Assembly (NCBI GenBank): GCA_904419745.1
Contig: CAJFSS010000005.1
Coordinates: forward strand, 186,001 to 250,000
DNA: 64,000 bases
Source of the DNA: Candidatus Pseudoruminococcus merdavium
Lineage (GTDB): Bacteria > Bacillota > Clostridia > Oscillospirales > Ruminococcaceae
Direction: 5' to 3'
The position numbers and the translations under genes are program-made. This document shows, piece after piece, positions 1-7,654 of the stretch. Below the pieces are notes generated by a model that saw nothing but the letters and a program-made list of their open reading frames with translations, was not told the origin of the DNA and did not search any database. Each line of letters begins with the position of its first letter. Position 1 is the stretch's first letter.

Positions 1-1
1 T

Positions 2-58
2 GAGCGCTTGACATTGGAACAGTCTGGCAGGCGGATAGAGGCTTACCGAAAAGTGTAA
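2..58 (+). CDS. possible 3' end of an upstream gene (partial)
   Basis: A reading frame open from the left edge runs 18 codons and stops at a TAA at 56-58; its last residues are EAYRKV. The family cannot be recognised from so little. Chance alone would often leave a frame this short open, so this is only a candidate tail of a gene outside the window. Confidence 0.25.
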   Translation, partial: ERLTLEQSGRRIEAYRKV

Positions 59-163
59 AACAGTAATCGGGATTTTGGTTGGAGCTATTGTACTTTGGAG
101 AAAAAGAATAAATTTTAACACATAATTCCTATTTTCTTTTCTCTTGCAGTTCGAAAAAAATTC

Positions 164-192
164 TTACGAGCAAGAAATATTTATGGTATAAT
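164..192 (+). promoter_or_regulatory. probable sigma-A promoter of the DUF2798 gene
   Basis: A perfect -10 hexamer TATAAT lies at 187-192, about 40 bases before the start codon at 235. The -35 position 17 bases upstream (164-169, TTACGA) is weak, so the call rests on the -10 and its position. Confidence 0.4.
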
Positions 193-234
193 TACCTCTG
201 CTTTTGAAAAACAACAATATTTTGGAGGGAAATT

Positions 235-714
235 ATGCCAAAAAATAAAAGGGAGAGCCTGATTTTTACAGTACTGATGTGTTTTGCAATGGTGTTCTGG
301 ATGAGTCTGTATAATGTGGCTTTACAAATTGGAGAGATATCACTGGACGTAGTTGCAAAGGCATGGATGGGCTTTCCGTTTGCTTATGTAGCGGCGATAC
401 TCTGCGACTGGTTTTTGGTTTCACGACTTGCAAAAGCGCTTGCCTTTCGCTATTTTGTCAAACCGGACAGCCATAATTTGAAAAAGGCGGTTGCTGTATC
501 CATTTGTATGGTAATCCCTATGGTGATAATCATGTCCCTGTATGGGGCAGTAGAAGGATGTACTCATACAGGAGCCTGGAAAAGTCTGCTGATAATCTGG
601 CTTTTGAACATCCCGAAGAATTTTGCTATGGCTCTGCCATTTCAATTGCTCATTGCCGGCCCATGTGTCCGCTTTATATTTCGCAAGTGCTTTCCGGAAG
701 GATGTGTCCTGTAG
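235..714 (+). CDS. DUF2798-type small membrane protein (tandem domain)
   Basis: The 159-residue protein is an integral membrane protein of unknown function. It resembles a tandem DUF2798 protein: two similar halves, each a hydrophobic hairpin. The first spans roughly residues 10-65 (with WMSLYNVAL), the second roughly 82-150 (with IIMSLYGAVE and a later NIPKNFAMALPFQ helix). The repeated (W/I)MSLY at the end of the first helix of each half shows the duplication. The start is supported by GGAGGG at 223-228. It is monocistronic, with its own -10 element upstream and a new promoter (753-780) 40 bases after its stop. No enzymatic residues are apparent. The family name is assigned from the repeated motif pattern, not from a search. 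Confidence 0.75.
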   Translation: MPKNKRESLIFTVLMCFAMVFWMSLYNVALQIGEISLDVVAKAWMGFPFAYVAAILCDWFLVSRLAKALAFRYFVKPDSHNLKKAVAVSICMVIPMVIIMSLYGAVEGCTHTGAWKSLLIIWLLNIPKNFAMALPFQLLIAGPCVRFIFRKCFPEGCVL

Positions 715-752
715 CTGGATTATTTTGCTGTCGGATTCCTAGTAAAAAGGTA

Positions 753-780
753 TTGACAAATCGTTTTGTCTTGTTATAAT
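753..780 (+). promoter_or_regulatory. consensus sigma-A promoter of the T-box/metNIQ unit
   Basis: TTGACA (753-758) and TATAAT (775-780) are separated by 16 bases: both hexamers are perfect consensus, with spacing one base under the optimum. Transcription would start near 787, just before the T-box leader. Confidence 0.85.
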
Positions 781-787
781 AATAAAC

Positions 788-1106
788 ACAAATTCCATAC
801 ACCAAAACGGCATGGAAGAGAAGAGTAGAAATGATATGCCTCTACAGAGAGTCCGGGTGCTGAAAACGGATGGGGATGTCTCATTTTGAACATGGTCTCG
901 GAGCTGCGCACCGACTTGTGCTTTTGCACAATAGGCTGCGACGGGTTCGCCCGTTAAAGCGATAGGGTATACTGGAACGGCTATGTTTCACGTACCTGAT
1001 AAGGCCTGTCTTGCGAAAGGCGGGTAAACTGGGGTGGTACCACGAAGTGTCTGATGCGCTCTCGTCCTCGGAATTAAAGATTCCGACGGACGGGGGCGCT
1101 TTTTGT
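788..1106 (+). promoter_or_regulatory. T-box leader (methionine-type) with terminator/antiterminator
   Basis: The leader carries the T-box core (GGGTGGTACCACG within 1026-1044) that pairs with the acceptor end of an uncharged tRNA. The UGGU at 1035-1038 predicts an A discriminator base, as in tRNA-Met. Stem I shows an AGTA at 824-827 and, on its 3' side, GAAC (888-891) directly followed by ATG (892-894), the position of the specifier codon. Methionine specificity agrees with the downstream methionine importer genes. A strong terminator hairpin follows (about 1056-1099) with a T tract at 1100-1104. Expected behaviour, from known T-boxes: uncharged tRNA-Met stabilises the antiterminator and turns metNIQ on when methionine is scarce. 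Confidence 0.92.
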
Positions 1107-1158
1107 TTGCTGAATGCGCGCAAGGCATACAAAAAGCAGACAAGGGAGGAAGAATGAA

Positions 1159-1905
1159 ATGATAGAAGTGTCCAACTTGAGTAAAATCTATAAAACCAAA
1201 AAGGGGGATGTCAACGCACTGTTGGATGTCAATCTCCATGTGGAAAAAAGCGATATTTTTGGAATTATTGGTATGAGCGGAGCGGGAAAAAGCACTCTTA
1301 TCCGTTGTATTGGGCTTTTGGAAGAACCGACAACGGGGAAAATCACCATTGATGGGGTGGATATGACTACTTTGAAGGGAAAAGAAAAGTTGAGACTGCG
1401 CCGGCAGATCGGAACAATTTTTCAGGGGTATCATTTGTTGATGCAGCGTACAGTTGCGGGGAACCTTTCCTTTCCGATGGAATTGGCAGGGATTTCAAAA
1501 GAAAAGCGACAGGAAAAAATCAAATCCCTCTTAAAACTTGTTGGCTTGGAGGACAGGGCAGATGCCTATCCGGCCCAATTGTCAGGGGGCCAAAAACAAC
1601 GCGTTGCCATTGCAAGGGCGTTGACCTGTGATCCCAAAGTACTGCTCTGCGATGAGCCGACTTCCGCGCTTGACAGCCTGACTACCCGCTCAATCCTCAA
1701 ACTGCTCAGGGAAATTAACTGCGAACTTGGCGTGACAGTGGTGATCATCACGCATGAAATTGGCGTTGTCCGCGCCATCTGTAATAAGGTAGCGGTCATT
1801 GACAAGAACCGGATTCTTGAACAGGGGAATGCCCGAGAGGTCTTGGAGCAACCAAAGAGTGAGATTACCCGTTCTTTGATTGGGATTGGAGGGGATTTTT
1901 CGTGA
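1159..1905 (+). CDS. metN: methionine ABC importer ATPase, short form
   Basis: This is the ATP-hydrolysing subunit of the MetNIQ methionine importer, acting at the inner face of the membrane. Visible motifs are Walker A GMSGAGKST (about residues 36-44), a Q-loop at IFQGYHLL, the signature LSGGQKQR, Walker B VLLCDEP with the catalytic Glu, and the H-loop IITHE. The start at 1159 is chosen because GGGAGG lies at 1144-1149; a longer frame upstream lacks this support. The stop overlaps the GTG start of metI. At 248 residues it is about 90 shorter than typical MetN (~340): the C-terminal NIL/ACT-like domain, which binds methionine and inhibits transport in E. coli, is absent. The T-box upstream fixes the substrate as methionine. 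Confidence 0.92.
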   Translation: MIEVSNLSKIYKTKKGDVNALLDVNLHVEKSDIFGIIGMSGAGKSTLIRCIGLLEEPTTGKITIDGVDMTTLKGKEKLRLRRQIGTIFQGYHLLMQRTVAGNLSFPMELAGISKEKRQEKIKSLLKLVGLEDRADAYPAQLSGGQKQRVAIARALTCDPKVLLCDEPTSALDSLTTRSILKLLREINCELGVTVVIITHEIGVVRAICNKVAVIDKNRILEQGNAREVLEQPKSEITRSLIGIGGDFS

Positions 1906-2585
1906 TCAATTGGTTTGTGAATGCATTGCATGAATACTCTGGCATGCTGTTAGAAGGATTAGGGCAAACGCTCTATATGTCCATTGTTTCCACGTTTTTC
2001 GCCTATCTTTTGGGACTTCCTCTTGGAATATTGGTGGTTGTGACCTCAAAAAATGGGATTGCGCCGAAAAGGATACTGAATATGGTACTGGGTTGGATTG
2101 TCAATATCGGGCGTTCCATCCCGTTTATCATCCTGATGGTAGCGCTGATCCCATTTACCAAATTTGTGGTTGGGAAGAGTATTGGTTCGACAGCTGCGAT
2201 TGTACCGCTTGTCATTGCAGCGGCCCCCTTTATTGCAAGGTTGGTGGAAACCTCCTTGCAGGAGTTGGATGCAGGGGTGATCGAAGCGGCAAAAGCAATG
2301 GGGGCGAGCAACTGGCAGATCGTATATAAGGTGATGCTGCCGGAATCCGTCCCCTCTCTGGTGAGGGGAATGACCATCGCGCTGATCACTTTAATTGGCT
2401 ATTCCGCTATGGCAGGCACAGTAGGAGGAGGCGGCCTTGGGGATTTGGCCATTCGTTATGGATATAACCGCTATCAGGACGATGTAATGATTTTGACTAT
2501 CATCCTTCTGGTGATCCTGGTTCAATTGATTCAGGTGGTTTTTAATGTAATCGCGAAAAAGATTGATAAAAAGAATCGTTATTAA
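1902..2585 (+). CDS. metI: methionine ABC importer permease
   Basis: The 227-residue protein is the membrane subunit of the importer. It has about five hydrophobic segments. The cytoplasmic coupling loop with the EAA-type motif VIEAAKAMGASNWQIVYKVMLP is typical of MetI-like permeases. Translation starts at a GTG (1902) whose last bases overlap the metN stop codon, which implies translational coupling. The Gly-rich stretch GTVGGGGLGDLAIRYGY near residue 175 is characteristic of MetI. It works as a dimer between MetN and the binding protein MetQ, both encoded beside it. Confidence 0.93.
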   Translation: MINWFVNALHEYSGMLLEGLGQTLYMSIVSTFFAYLLGLPLGILVVVTSKNGIAPKRILNMVLGWIVNIGRSIPFIILMVALIPFTKFVVGKSIGSTAAIVPLVIAAAPFIARLVETSLQELDAGVIEAAKAMGASNWQIVYKVMLPESVPSLVRGMTIALITLIGYSAMAGTVGGGGLGDLAIRYGYNRYQDDVMILTIILLVILVQLIQVVFNVIAKKIDKKNRY

Positions 2586-2598
2586 GGAGTTGTTTCAA

Positions 2599-3468
2599 AT
2601 GAAAAAGAGTTTTGGTAAAAGAATACTGGTTGCCTTTTTAGGTACTATTACCGCATTATCCCTGGTATCTTGCGGAGCGGGAAAGGATTCCTCCTCTATT
2701 TCCTCACAACCGGACTCCGGTTTCGCTTCCACCAGTGGAGAAAAGATTGTCTTGAAAGTGGGGGCGTCCCCTTCTCCCCATGCGGAAATCCTGAACTTTG
2801 TCAAAAATGTATTGGAAAAACAGGGAATTGAACTGGAAGTGGTAGAATTTACAGACTATGTACTTCCAAACAAGTCCTTGGAAGCAGGGGAGATTGATGC
2901 AAATTATTTTCAGCATCAACCCTATCTGGAGGATTTTAACGCCAAAGAGGGGGCAAATTTAGTGGGCGCCGCTAAGATCCACTTTGAACCGTTTGGCATT
3001 TATCCGGGCAAAACGACTTCTCTGGACGAGTTACAGGATGGGGCGGAAATTGCTGTCCCGAACGACACCACTAATGAGGCAAGGGCCCTTCAGCTTCTGG
3101 AACAGCAGGGATTGATAAAACTCAAAGAAGGAGTTGGATTAGAGGCAACTGTAAAAGATATTGTAGAAAACCCCCAGAATCTGAAAATCACAGAACTTCC
3201 GGCAGAACAGCTTTCCCGCGCCCTTTCTGATGTGGATTTTGCCATTATCAACGGAAACTATGCCCTGAGTGCTGGACTTGCGGGAAAAGCTCTGGTGACA
3301 GAGGGAACAGACACGCAGGCAAAAGAAGAATTTCAAAATGTACTGGCTGTCCGTGGCGGGGATGAAAACCGCGAGGAAATCAAAGCTTTGATTGCGGCTC
3401 TTACCAGTGATGAAACAAAGGCATACATGGAACAGACTTATCCGGGAGTTGTTATCCCTGTCTTTTAA
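2599..3468 (+). CDS. metQ: methionine-binding lipoprotein
   Basis: This is the substrate-binding lipoprotein of the importer (289 residues), anchored to the outer face of the membrane. A basic N-terminus and hydrophobic stretch end in the lipobox LVSCG, so the mature protein begins at that Cys (about residue 24). The body matches the NlpA/MetQ fold: KVGASPSPHAEIL at the start, FTDYVLPNKSLEAGEIDANYFQHQPYL in the first lobe, IAVPNDTTNEARAL, and a hinge region ending in INGNYALSAGL. The start at 2599 is preceded by AAGGAG (2584-2589), inside the last codons of metI; the two genes are 13 bases apart. A terminator follows at 3485-3520. Confidence 0.95.
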   Translation: MKKSFGKRILVAFLGTITALSLVSCGAGKDSSSISSQPDSGFASTSGEKIVLKVGASPSPHAEILNFVKNVLEKQGIELEVVEFTDYVLPNKSLEAGEIDANYFQHQPYLEDFNAKEGANLVGAAKIHFEPFGIYPGKTTSLDELQDGAEIAVPNDTTNEARALQLLEQQGLIKLKEGVGLEATVKDIVENPQNLKITELPAEQLSRALSDVDFAIINGNYALSAGLAGKALVTEGTDTQAKEEFQNVLAVRGGDENREEIKALIAALTSDETKAYMEQTYPGVVIPVF

Positions 3469-3484
3469 TCCTTTAGCAAAGCAG

Positions 3485-3520
3485 AAGCAGTTTCCTTTTT
3501 ACAGGGACTGCTTTTGTTTT
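3485..3520 (+). terminator. intrinsic terminator after metQ
   Basis: AAGCAGT (3485-3491) pairs with ACTGCTT (3507-3513), followed by a T-rich tail. It closes the metNIQ unit. Confidence 0.7.
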
Positions 3521-3612
3521 GTTACATCCCTGATTTTTACAATTTACTGGAAATTGGATTATGGAATTTGATTTTTTTGTGAAAAACACTGTCCCTTTTG
3601 ATAAGGGTATGC

Positions 3613-3618
3613 TATAAT
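3613..3618 (+). promoter_or_regulatory. candidate -10 element for the lipoprotein gene
   Basis: A consensus TATAAT lies about 160 bases before the start codon, downstream of the metQ terminator. No good -35 is visible at the right distance. Confidence 0.35.
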
Positions 3619-3778
3619 ATTACCGATATTCGGCTGTCAGTGGTATTCATTCGGATGGCCGCATGCAGCATTTGTGGCAAATGTTGTGAAGAATACTGAT
3701 TTCCTACAGGGTAGCAGGCGGGAAATCGCAACACAGCAGAGATTGTGTAACATATGGTCAAAAAGGAGCTTCTATTGG

Positions 3779-4849
3779 ATGAAAAAGTTAAAACAAATTT
3801 TCGCTTTTGCATTGGTGGCAGTCATGATGGTTACTTTGACTGCTTGTGGAGAACCAAGTGTGGATTCTTTGATTGACAAGTACGCAGTCAGTGAAACACT
3901 TGGAATTCAAATTCCGCTTGGATCTGCATTCGACGAATTTGACGGCTATTACGGAATCACAGAAACCGGGGTTTCCATTATTAACGGCGTGGATTGTTAT
4001 GGAACCTTGCAGTATGATTTTTTATCCAAAGAGGGGAATGCTATCATGGATGAAATCAATGCTGCAAAAGAAGACGGTTCTGCAACAGAAGAGGAACTCA
4101 ACGAACGTTATAACGCGGAAGTCCTTTCCCAGAAAAAAACAATTGCCCGTATGTATATTTTTGATAAGGCGGAACTGGAAGAAAATCTAGCTTCTGGAAG
4201 GACAATACAGGAGATTACCGGGTATGATGAAAATTATAAGATGATGGATCGCAACGGTTCCTCCTACTATTTCTGTTATCCTGCGCAGGAAGATACAGCG
4301 AACTTGGATTCCCAGGCAAAAGGAATGTATAAAAAATTGCGTAAAACGATTCTTGCTACAAAGAACCAGTTTGTTGTTCTGGGCCTTTCCTTTGAAAAGG
4401 CATTTAAACCGGAAGCCGGCCGCACCATGGGGGATTTTACAAGCTTTGATTTAAATGGTACCACAGTTGCAAAATACTCTGTGCTGGGCCGTCCTGTGAC
4501 GATGATTCATGTCTGGAAAAAAGAAGACGCTTCCAGCATGGAAACTTTAAAGGTGTTGGAACAGCTACGGGAGCAGTATGATTCCAGCCAGTTTGATGTC
4601 GTAGGGATTGTGGCGGATCTGTTGACGGAGGATGTATTGAAAACTACCCTAGAGGAGACTACGGCAAATGGAATTCAGTTTACCAATATTGCTCCTTCCC
4701 AAGACGTGATCGATAATGTGCTGCCATATGTGGATACTTTCCCGTGTACTTTTCTTGTGGATACGGACGGAAAGGTGCTAGAGGTTTTTGATGGTACAAA
4801 AACGATAGAAGAATATCAGCAGATCATTTCTAAATATCTGGGTGAATAA
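3779..4849 (+). CDS. lipoprotein with a C-terminal thioredoxin-like domain lacking CXXC
   Basis: The 356-residue protein has a lipoprotein signal (MKKLKQIFAF..., lipobox LTAC) and should sit on the outer face of the membrane. An N-terminal region of about 200 residues is not recognised. The last ~135 residues look like a TlpA/redoxin-type thioredoxin fold: strand GRPVTMIHVWK, helix, FDVVGIVAD, then the cis-Pro region DTFPCTFLVDTDGKV. The usual CXXC after the first strand is replaced by KKEDASS, so a disulfide-exchange role is not supported; the lone Cys sits next to the cis-Pro. The start follows AAAGGAG (3762-3768). A TATAAT at 3613-3618 suggests a long leader. It is monocistronic, ending at a strong terminator. 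Function unknown. Confidence 0.8.
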   Translation: MKKLKQIFAFALVAVMMVTLTACGEPSVDSLIDKYAVSETLGIQIPLGSAFDEFDGYYGITETGVSIINGVDCYGTLQYDFLSKEGNAIMDEINAAKEDGSATEEELNERYNAEVLSQKKTIARMYIFDKAELEENLASGRTIQEITGYDENYKMMDRNGSSYYFCYPAQEDTANLDSQAKGMYKKLRKTILATKNQFVVLGLSFEKAFKPEAGRTMGDFTSFDLNGTTVAKYSVLGRPVTMIHVWKKEDASSMETLKVLEQLREQYDSSQFDVVGIVADLLTEDVLKTTLEETTANGIQFTNIAPSQDVIDNVLPYVDTFPCTFLVDTDGKVLEVFDGTKTIEEYQQIISKYLGE

Positions 4850-4855
4850 AAAGGA

Positions 4856-4887
4856 AAATCCCCTTTGCCAATTGGCAAAGGGGATTT
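4856..4887. terminator. bidirectional intrinsic terminator
   Basis: A perfect 14-bp stem (AAATCCCCTTTGCC and its complement, AATT loop) with T tracts on both strands. It serves the lipoprotein gene on plus and the cysteine-rich gene on minus. Confidence 0.9.
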
Positions 4888-4895
4888 TTGCTCGG

Positions 4896-5237
4896 TTACT
4901 CTTCTCTCATACAGTAGAGCATATCGCAACACAACCAGCGTGGGTGGGAAAATTCTGGCCAAAACAGATTACGGCAGCATTTGGAATAGAGTTTGCAGCA
5001 ACCGTTTTGGTCGCAGCACATTTCGTACTCAGTTTGACACGGACGCTCTGCAAGCGGAATACACTCGCAAGGTTGATTTCTGCACCCATTTCTGGAATCG
5101 ATAGTACAGGGTTCAGAGCAGCAACGATTGAAAGAGGTTTGGAAATTGCCCAAATTGGCAATCGGGTTCAAATCAAAATCCGTGTCGTTTACGGAATAGT
5201 TGGGTTGGTTATGTTGATTGTGACAAGCACACGGCAT
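4896..5237 (-). CDS. cysteine-rich small protein (18 Cys in 113 residues)
   Basis: I do not recognise a family. The protein has 18 cysteines, many in CC pairs (RCC, MCC, GCC, KCC, LCC), with no signal peptide or membrane segment. That pattern fits a disulfide-linked structural protein, such as a spore coat protein, or a metal-binding one. It is supported as a real gene by GGAGAT eight bases before the ATG on the minus strand and a terminator right after its stop. Upstream there is no sigma-A promoter, but CACA-N16-CATACGATG on the minus strand (about 5288-5316) resembles sigma-K promoters. It lies divergently beside spoIIGA-sigE. A coat role is inference. Confidence 0.7.
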   Translation of the reverse strand: MPCACHNQHNQPNYSVNDTDFDLNPIANLGNFQTSFNRCCSEPCTIDSRNGCRNQPCECIPLAERPCQTEYEMCCDQNGCCKLYSKCCRNLFWPEFSHPRWLCCDMLYCMREE

Positions 5238-5287
5238 AAAATCATCTCCAAAAAAGGATGGCAGGAACGAATGCCCGTTCCTATTGT

Positions 5288-5316
5288 CATCGTATGCCGG
5301 GAACCCTTTTTTTGTG
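5288..5316 (-). promoter_or_regulatory. candidate sigma-K-like promoter of the cysteine-rich gene
   Basis: On the minus strand CATACGATG (5296 to 5288) matches the sigma-K -10 pattern CATANNNTA except for the last base. An AC dinucleotide in CACA lies 17 bases upstream at 5315-5314, where the sigma-K -35 would be. A short hairpin (AGGAACG/CGTTCCT, 5264-5283) lies in the predicted start region. Confidence 0.35.
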
Positions 5317-5348
5317 CACGAGATCCGGTGAGGATTTTGGTACTTTGT

Positions 5349-5381
5349 TTTACATCTTTCGCATTCCAGCCGCGCTATAAT
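5349..5381 (+). promoter_or_regulatory. candidate spoIIG promoter with long spacer
   Basis: TTTACA (5349-5354) and TATAAT (5376-5381) are separated by 21 bases instead of 17. The B. subtilis spoIIG promoter is known for a 22-base spacer, which makes it depend on Spo0A~P. No perfect Spo0A box (TGTCGAA) is visible; GTGTCAAC at 5383-5390 is a partial match downstream of the -10. Confidence 0.45.
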
Positions 5382-5426
5382 CGTGTCAACAGCACCAATA
5401 CATTCAAAGAAATGCAGTGAAACACG

Positions 5427-6311
5427 ATGAAAACGACAATTTATCTGGATGTCCTCTTACTGGTAAATCTCCTTGTCAATTTTTTGTTAATAAGTGCGGC
5501 CGCAACGCTGGCAAAATGCACTCTCAAGACAGTGCGGTTAGTTTCGGCAACCTTACTGGCTACTGCAACGGCCCTGTTTATTTTTTTACCTCCGCTGGGA
5601 GCATTTGGCTCTTTATTATTGAAATTGGCAATTGCCGGCATTGTAACATTCTCAGCATTTGGGTATGGAGGAATCCGAATTTTTTTAAAAAATTTTGGGA
5701 TTTTCATGGGCGTCAATTTTGCTTTTGCAGGAATTATGATTGGAATATGGATGTTTTCATCTTCACCCCGAATCTATTCCAACAATGGGGTGTTTTATAT
5801 TGATCTCTCTTTTCTGACATTGTTGCTATCGACGGTGGTATCTTATTTGCTGATAGAGTTGGGATGCAGGATCGTGAAACATAAACCGGCAAAAAATGAA
5901 TACTATTCCGTACGCCTGACGCAAGGCGCCCAAAAGGTTGAATGTCTGGCGTTTATGGATAATGGAAACAGTCTAAAGGACCTTTTCACAGGGCTTCCGG
6001 TTGTTGTGGCTTGGTATCCAAAAGTGAGAAAAATCCTTCCCTCACAAGTGGATGACTATCTGAGAAGGGGAGACGTCGGAAAATCTGCCGAACATGATTT
6101 CCATCTGGTATTATATCAAGGGGTTGGAGGAAGCGGATTGCTGCCGGCTTTTGTTCCGGATTGTTTTGAAATCCTATCCAAGGATGGCGAGTCGACACAA
6201 TATCGAGTGATCGTAGCTATTTCAAAAGAAAAACTACGGCAAGGTGAATTTGATATGCTGTTAAATCGGGAAATGCAGCCCTCGAAGGTAAAAAAGGAGT
6301 GTATCTTATGA
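5427..6311 (+). CDS. spoIIGA: sigma-E processing peptidase SpoIIGA
   Basis: This is the membrane-bound aspartic protease that removes the pro-sequence of sigma-E in the mother cell during sporulation. The first ~145 residues form about five membrane helices, beginning with the family-typical [17 protein letters not shown]. The C-terminal half carries the catalytic motif [10 protein letters not shown] followed by TGLPVVV, with the active-site Asp in DNG. Length (294) matches the family. The start fixes the conserved N-terminus but has no clear Shine-Dalgarno sequence, so initiation may be weak. The stop overlaps the sigE start (ATGA), which implies translational coupling. In B. subtilis it is activated by the forespore protein SpoIIR across the septum. 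Confidence 0.95.
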   Translation: MKTTIYLDVLLLVNLLVNFLLISAAATLAKCTLKTVRLVSATLLATATALFIFLPPLGAFGSLLLKLAIAGIVTFSAFGYGGIRIFLKNFGIFMGVNFAFAGIMIGIWMFSSSPRIYSNNGVFYIDLSFLTLLLSTVVSYLLIELGCRIVKHKPAKNEYYSVRLTQGAQKVECLAFMDNGNSLKDLFTGLPVVVAWYPKVRKILPSQVDDYLRRGDVGKSAEHDFHLVLYQGVGGSGLLPAFVPDCFEILSKDGESTQYRVIVAISKEKLRQGEFDMLLNREMQPSKVKKECIL

Positions 6312-7030
6312 AATATGGGGCAATATCCTATAAAATCAGTCTTCTTCTCTACCCGCTTTTGGCAAAGTTAGGTCTAACTCGCTGTATCCATTATATCAAT
6401 GGCCCAGAGACCTTGCCAGCACCTTTGAGTAAAGAAGAGGAACAGGAAGCTTTTGCAAAATTGGAAACGGACGCGCAGTCGGCACGGGAAACACTGATTG
6501 TACATAATTTGCGTTTGGTAGTCTATATTGCAAAAAAATTTGAATCCACAGGAATTGGTGTGGAAGATTTAATATCGATTGGCACCATTGGACTGATTAA
6601 AGCAGTGAATACCTTTTGTCCAAAAAAGAATATCAAACTTGCCACTTATGCCTCTCGATGTATTGAAAATGAAATATTAATGTATCTTAGGAAAAGCCAG
6701 AACCGTAAAACAGAAATTTCCATTGACGAGCCACTCAATGTGGATTGGGATGGGAATGAACTCCTATTATCCGATATTTTGGGAACTGATAATGACTGTG
6801 TCAATCGTGATATTGAAAATGATGTTGAGAAAAAATTACTCAATGATGCGGTTAACCGCCTGGGAGAGCGGGAACGAAGGATTATGCGGATGAGATTTGG
6901 CTTGGATGACGGCATTGAACACACCCAAAAGGAAGTTGCGGACAGTATTGGTATTTCGCAATCGTATATTTCCAGACTGGAAAAAAGGGTAATCAAGAAA
7001 CTGCGTATGGATTTGGAACAACAGGTATAA
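6308..7030 (+). CDS. sigE: sporulation sigma factor E
   Basis: This is the mother-cell sigma factor of early sporulation, made as an inactive precursor and cleaved by SpoIIGA. The N-terminal ~27 residues form the hydrophobic pro-sequence ([17 protein letters not shown]), followed by [17 protein letters not shown], typical of sigma-E. Region 2 runs from [12 protein letters not shown] through [17 protein letters not shown]; region 4 is [21 protein letters not shown]. The start at 6308 follows AAAAGGAG (about 6293-6300). Length is 240 residues, as expected. In most relatives sigG follows directly; here the next thing is a terminator and an unrelated operon. Confidence 0.97.
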   Translation: MKYGAISYKISLLLYPLLAKLGLTRCIHYINGPETLPAPLSKEEEQEAFAKLETDAQSARETLIVHNLRLVVYIAKKFESTGIGVEDLISIGTIGLIKAVNTFCPKKNIKLATYASRCIENEILMYLRKSQNRKTEISIDEPLNVDWDGNELLLSDILGTDNDCVNRDIENDVEKKLLNDAVNRLGERERRIMRMRFGLDDGIEHTQKEVADSIGISQSYISRLEKRVIKKLRMDLEQQV

Positions 7031-7127
7031 ATAAAGGGGAGTTTTGTAGTCCCTATAGATTATAATTGTTTCCAGACAATGCCGGTTCCATTACAGAAAT
7101 TGAAAACTGTATGACTCAATAAAAAAA

Positions 7128-7166
7128 CAGGAGGACAGCTGTGTATCTATTACAGCTGTCCTCCTG
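7128..7166. terminator. strong bidirectional terminator after sigE
   Basis: A 15-bp perfect stem (CAGGAGGACAGCTGT at 7128-7142 with its complement at 7152-7166), an A run before it and a T run after it. Confidence 0.9.
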
Positions 7167-7399
7167 TTTTTGCATAAAAAGGAGTGTCGGCTCTGGGCGA
7201 AATCGACAAGAAAAGAATACGCTACAAGAGAAATTTAGTACTCTTTCAGGATATATAAACACAAATTCATAATATTCATTGAAAAAAAACAGTAAATATA
7301 GTAGAATAATGATAAAATTTGGAAATAGAAGGAAAATAAAATCCTTGAAACGCAACCTCAAAATAGTTTTTTAGCGAACATTCTTAGGAGGAATCCATC
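7167..7399 (+). promoter_or_regulatory. leader and promoter region of the carrier-protein operon
   Basis: This AT-rich stretch holds a sigma-A promoter, TTGAAA (7279-7284), 17 bases, TAGAAT (7302-7307), giving a leader of about 85 bases. AGGAGG at 7387-7392 precedes the first gene. I see no precursor-peptide gene in it on either strand. Confidence 0.65.
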
Positions 7400-7654
7400 A
7401 TGGAACAAAAATTGAAAGAAATTCTGACCCACATTTCCACGTCAACCTATTCTCCAGAGGATATTCGGGAGGATACCGATCTGGTGATGGATTTACAGTA
7501 TGATTCCGTCCAGTGGATTACTTTAATTGTGGAGTTGGAAGAAAAATTTGGTATAGAATTTGAAGATGAATTGTTGTTGATGGAATCCCTTCAGACCTAC
7601 GGGCAATTGAAAAATACGCTGTCCGATATGTTGAAAAAGGAGGCGTCCAGATGA
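7400..7654 (+). CDS. acyl carrier protein
   Basis: The 84-residue acidic four-helix protein carries covalently bound substrates on a phosphopantetheine arm. The attachment serine is Ser36 in LQYDSVQW; the usual DSL is DSV here. The following helix ends in VELEEKFGIEFEDE, typical of carrier proteins. It opens a seven-gene operon and overlaps the next gene by four bases. It is not the fatty-acid ACP by context: no fab genes are near, and the neighbours are two adenylate-forming ligases. It probably carries an amino or other carboxylic acid loaded by one of them. Confidence 0.9.
   Translation: MEQKLKEILTHISTSTYSPEDIREDTDLVMDLQYDSVQWITLIVELEEKFGIEFEDELLLMESLQTYGQLKNTLSDMLKKEASR

Noticed and set aside
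4842-5420. 192-codon plus-strand frame between the lipoprotein gene and spoIIGA
   Set aside because: It starts inside the lipoprotein gene, crosses a terminator, and the cysteine-rich minus-strand gene has better ribosome-site and composition support.
7116-7361. 81-codon minus-strand hydrophobic frame before the carrier-protein operon
   Set aside because: It starts in AT-rich promoter DNA, overlaps the terminator after sigE, has no ribosome site, and its Phe/Tyr/Leu richness follows from base composition.
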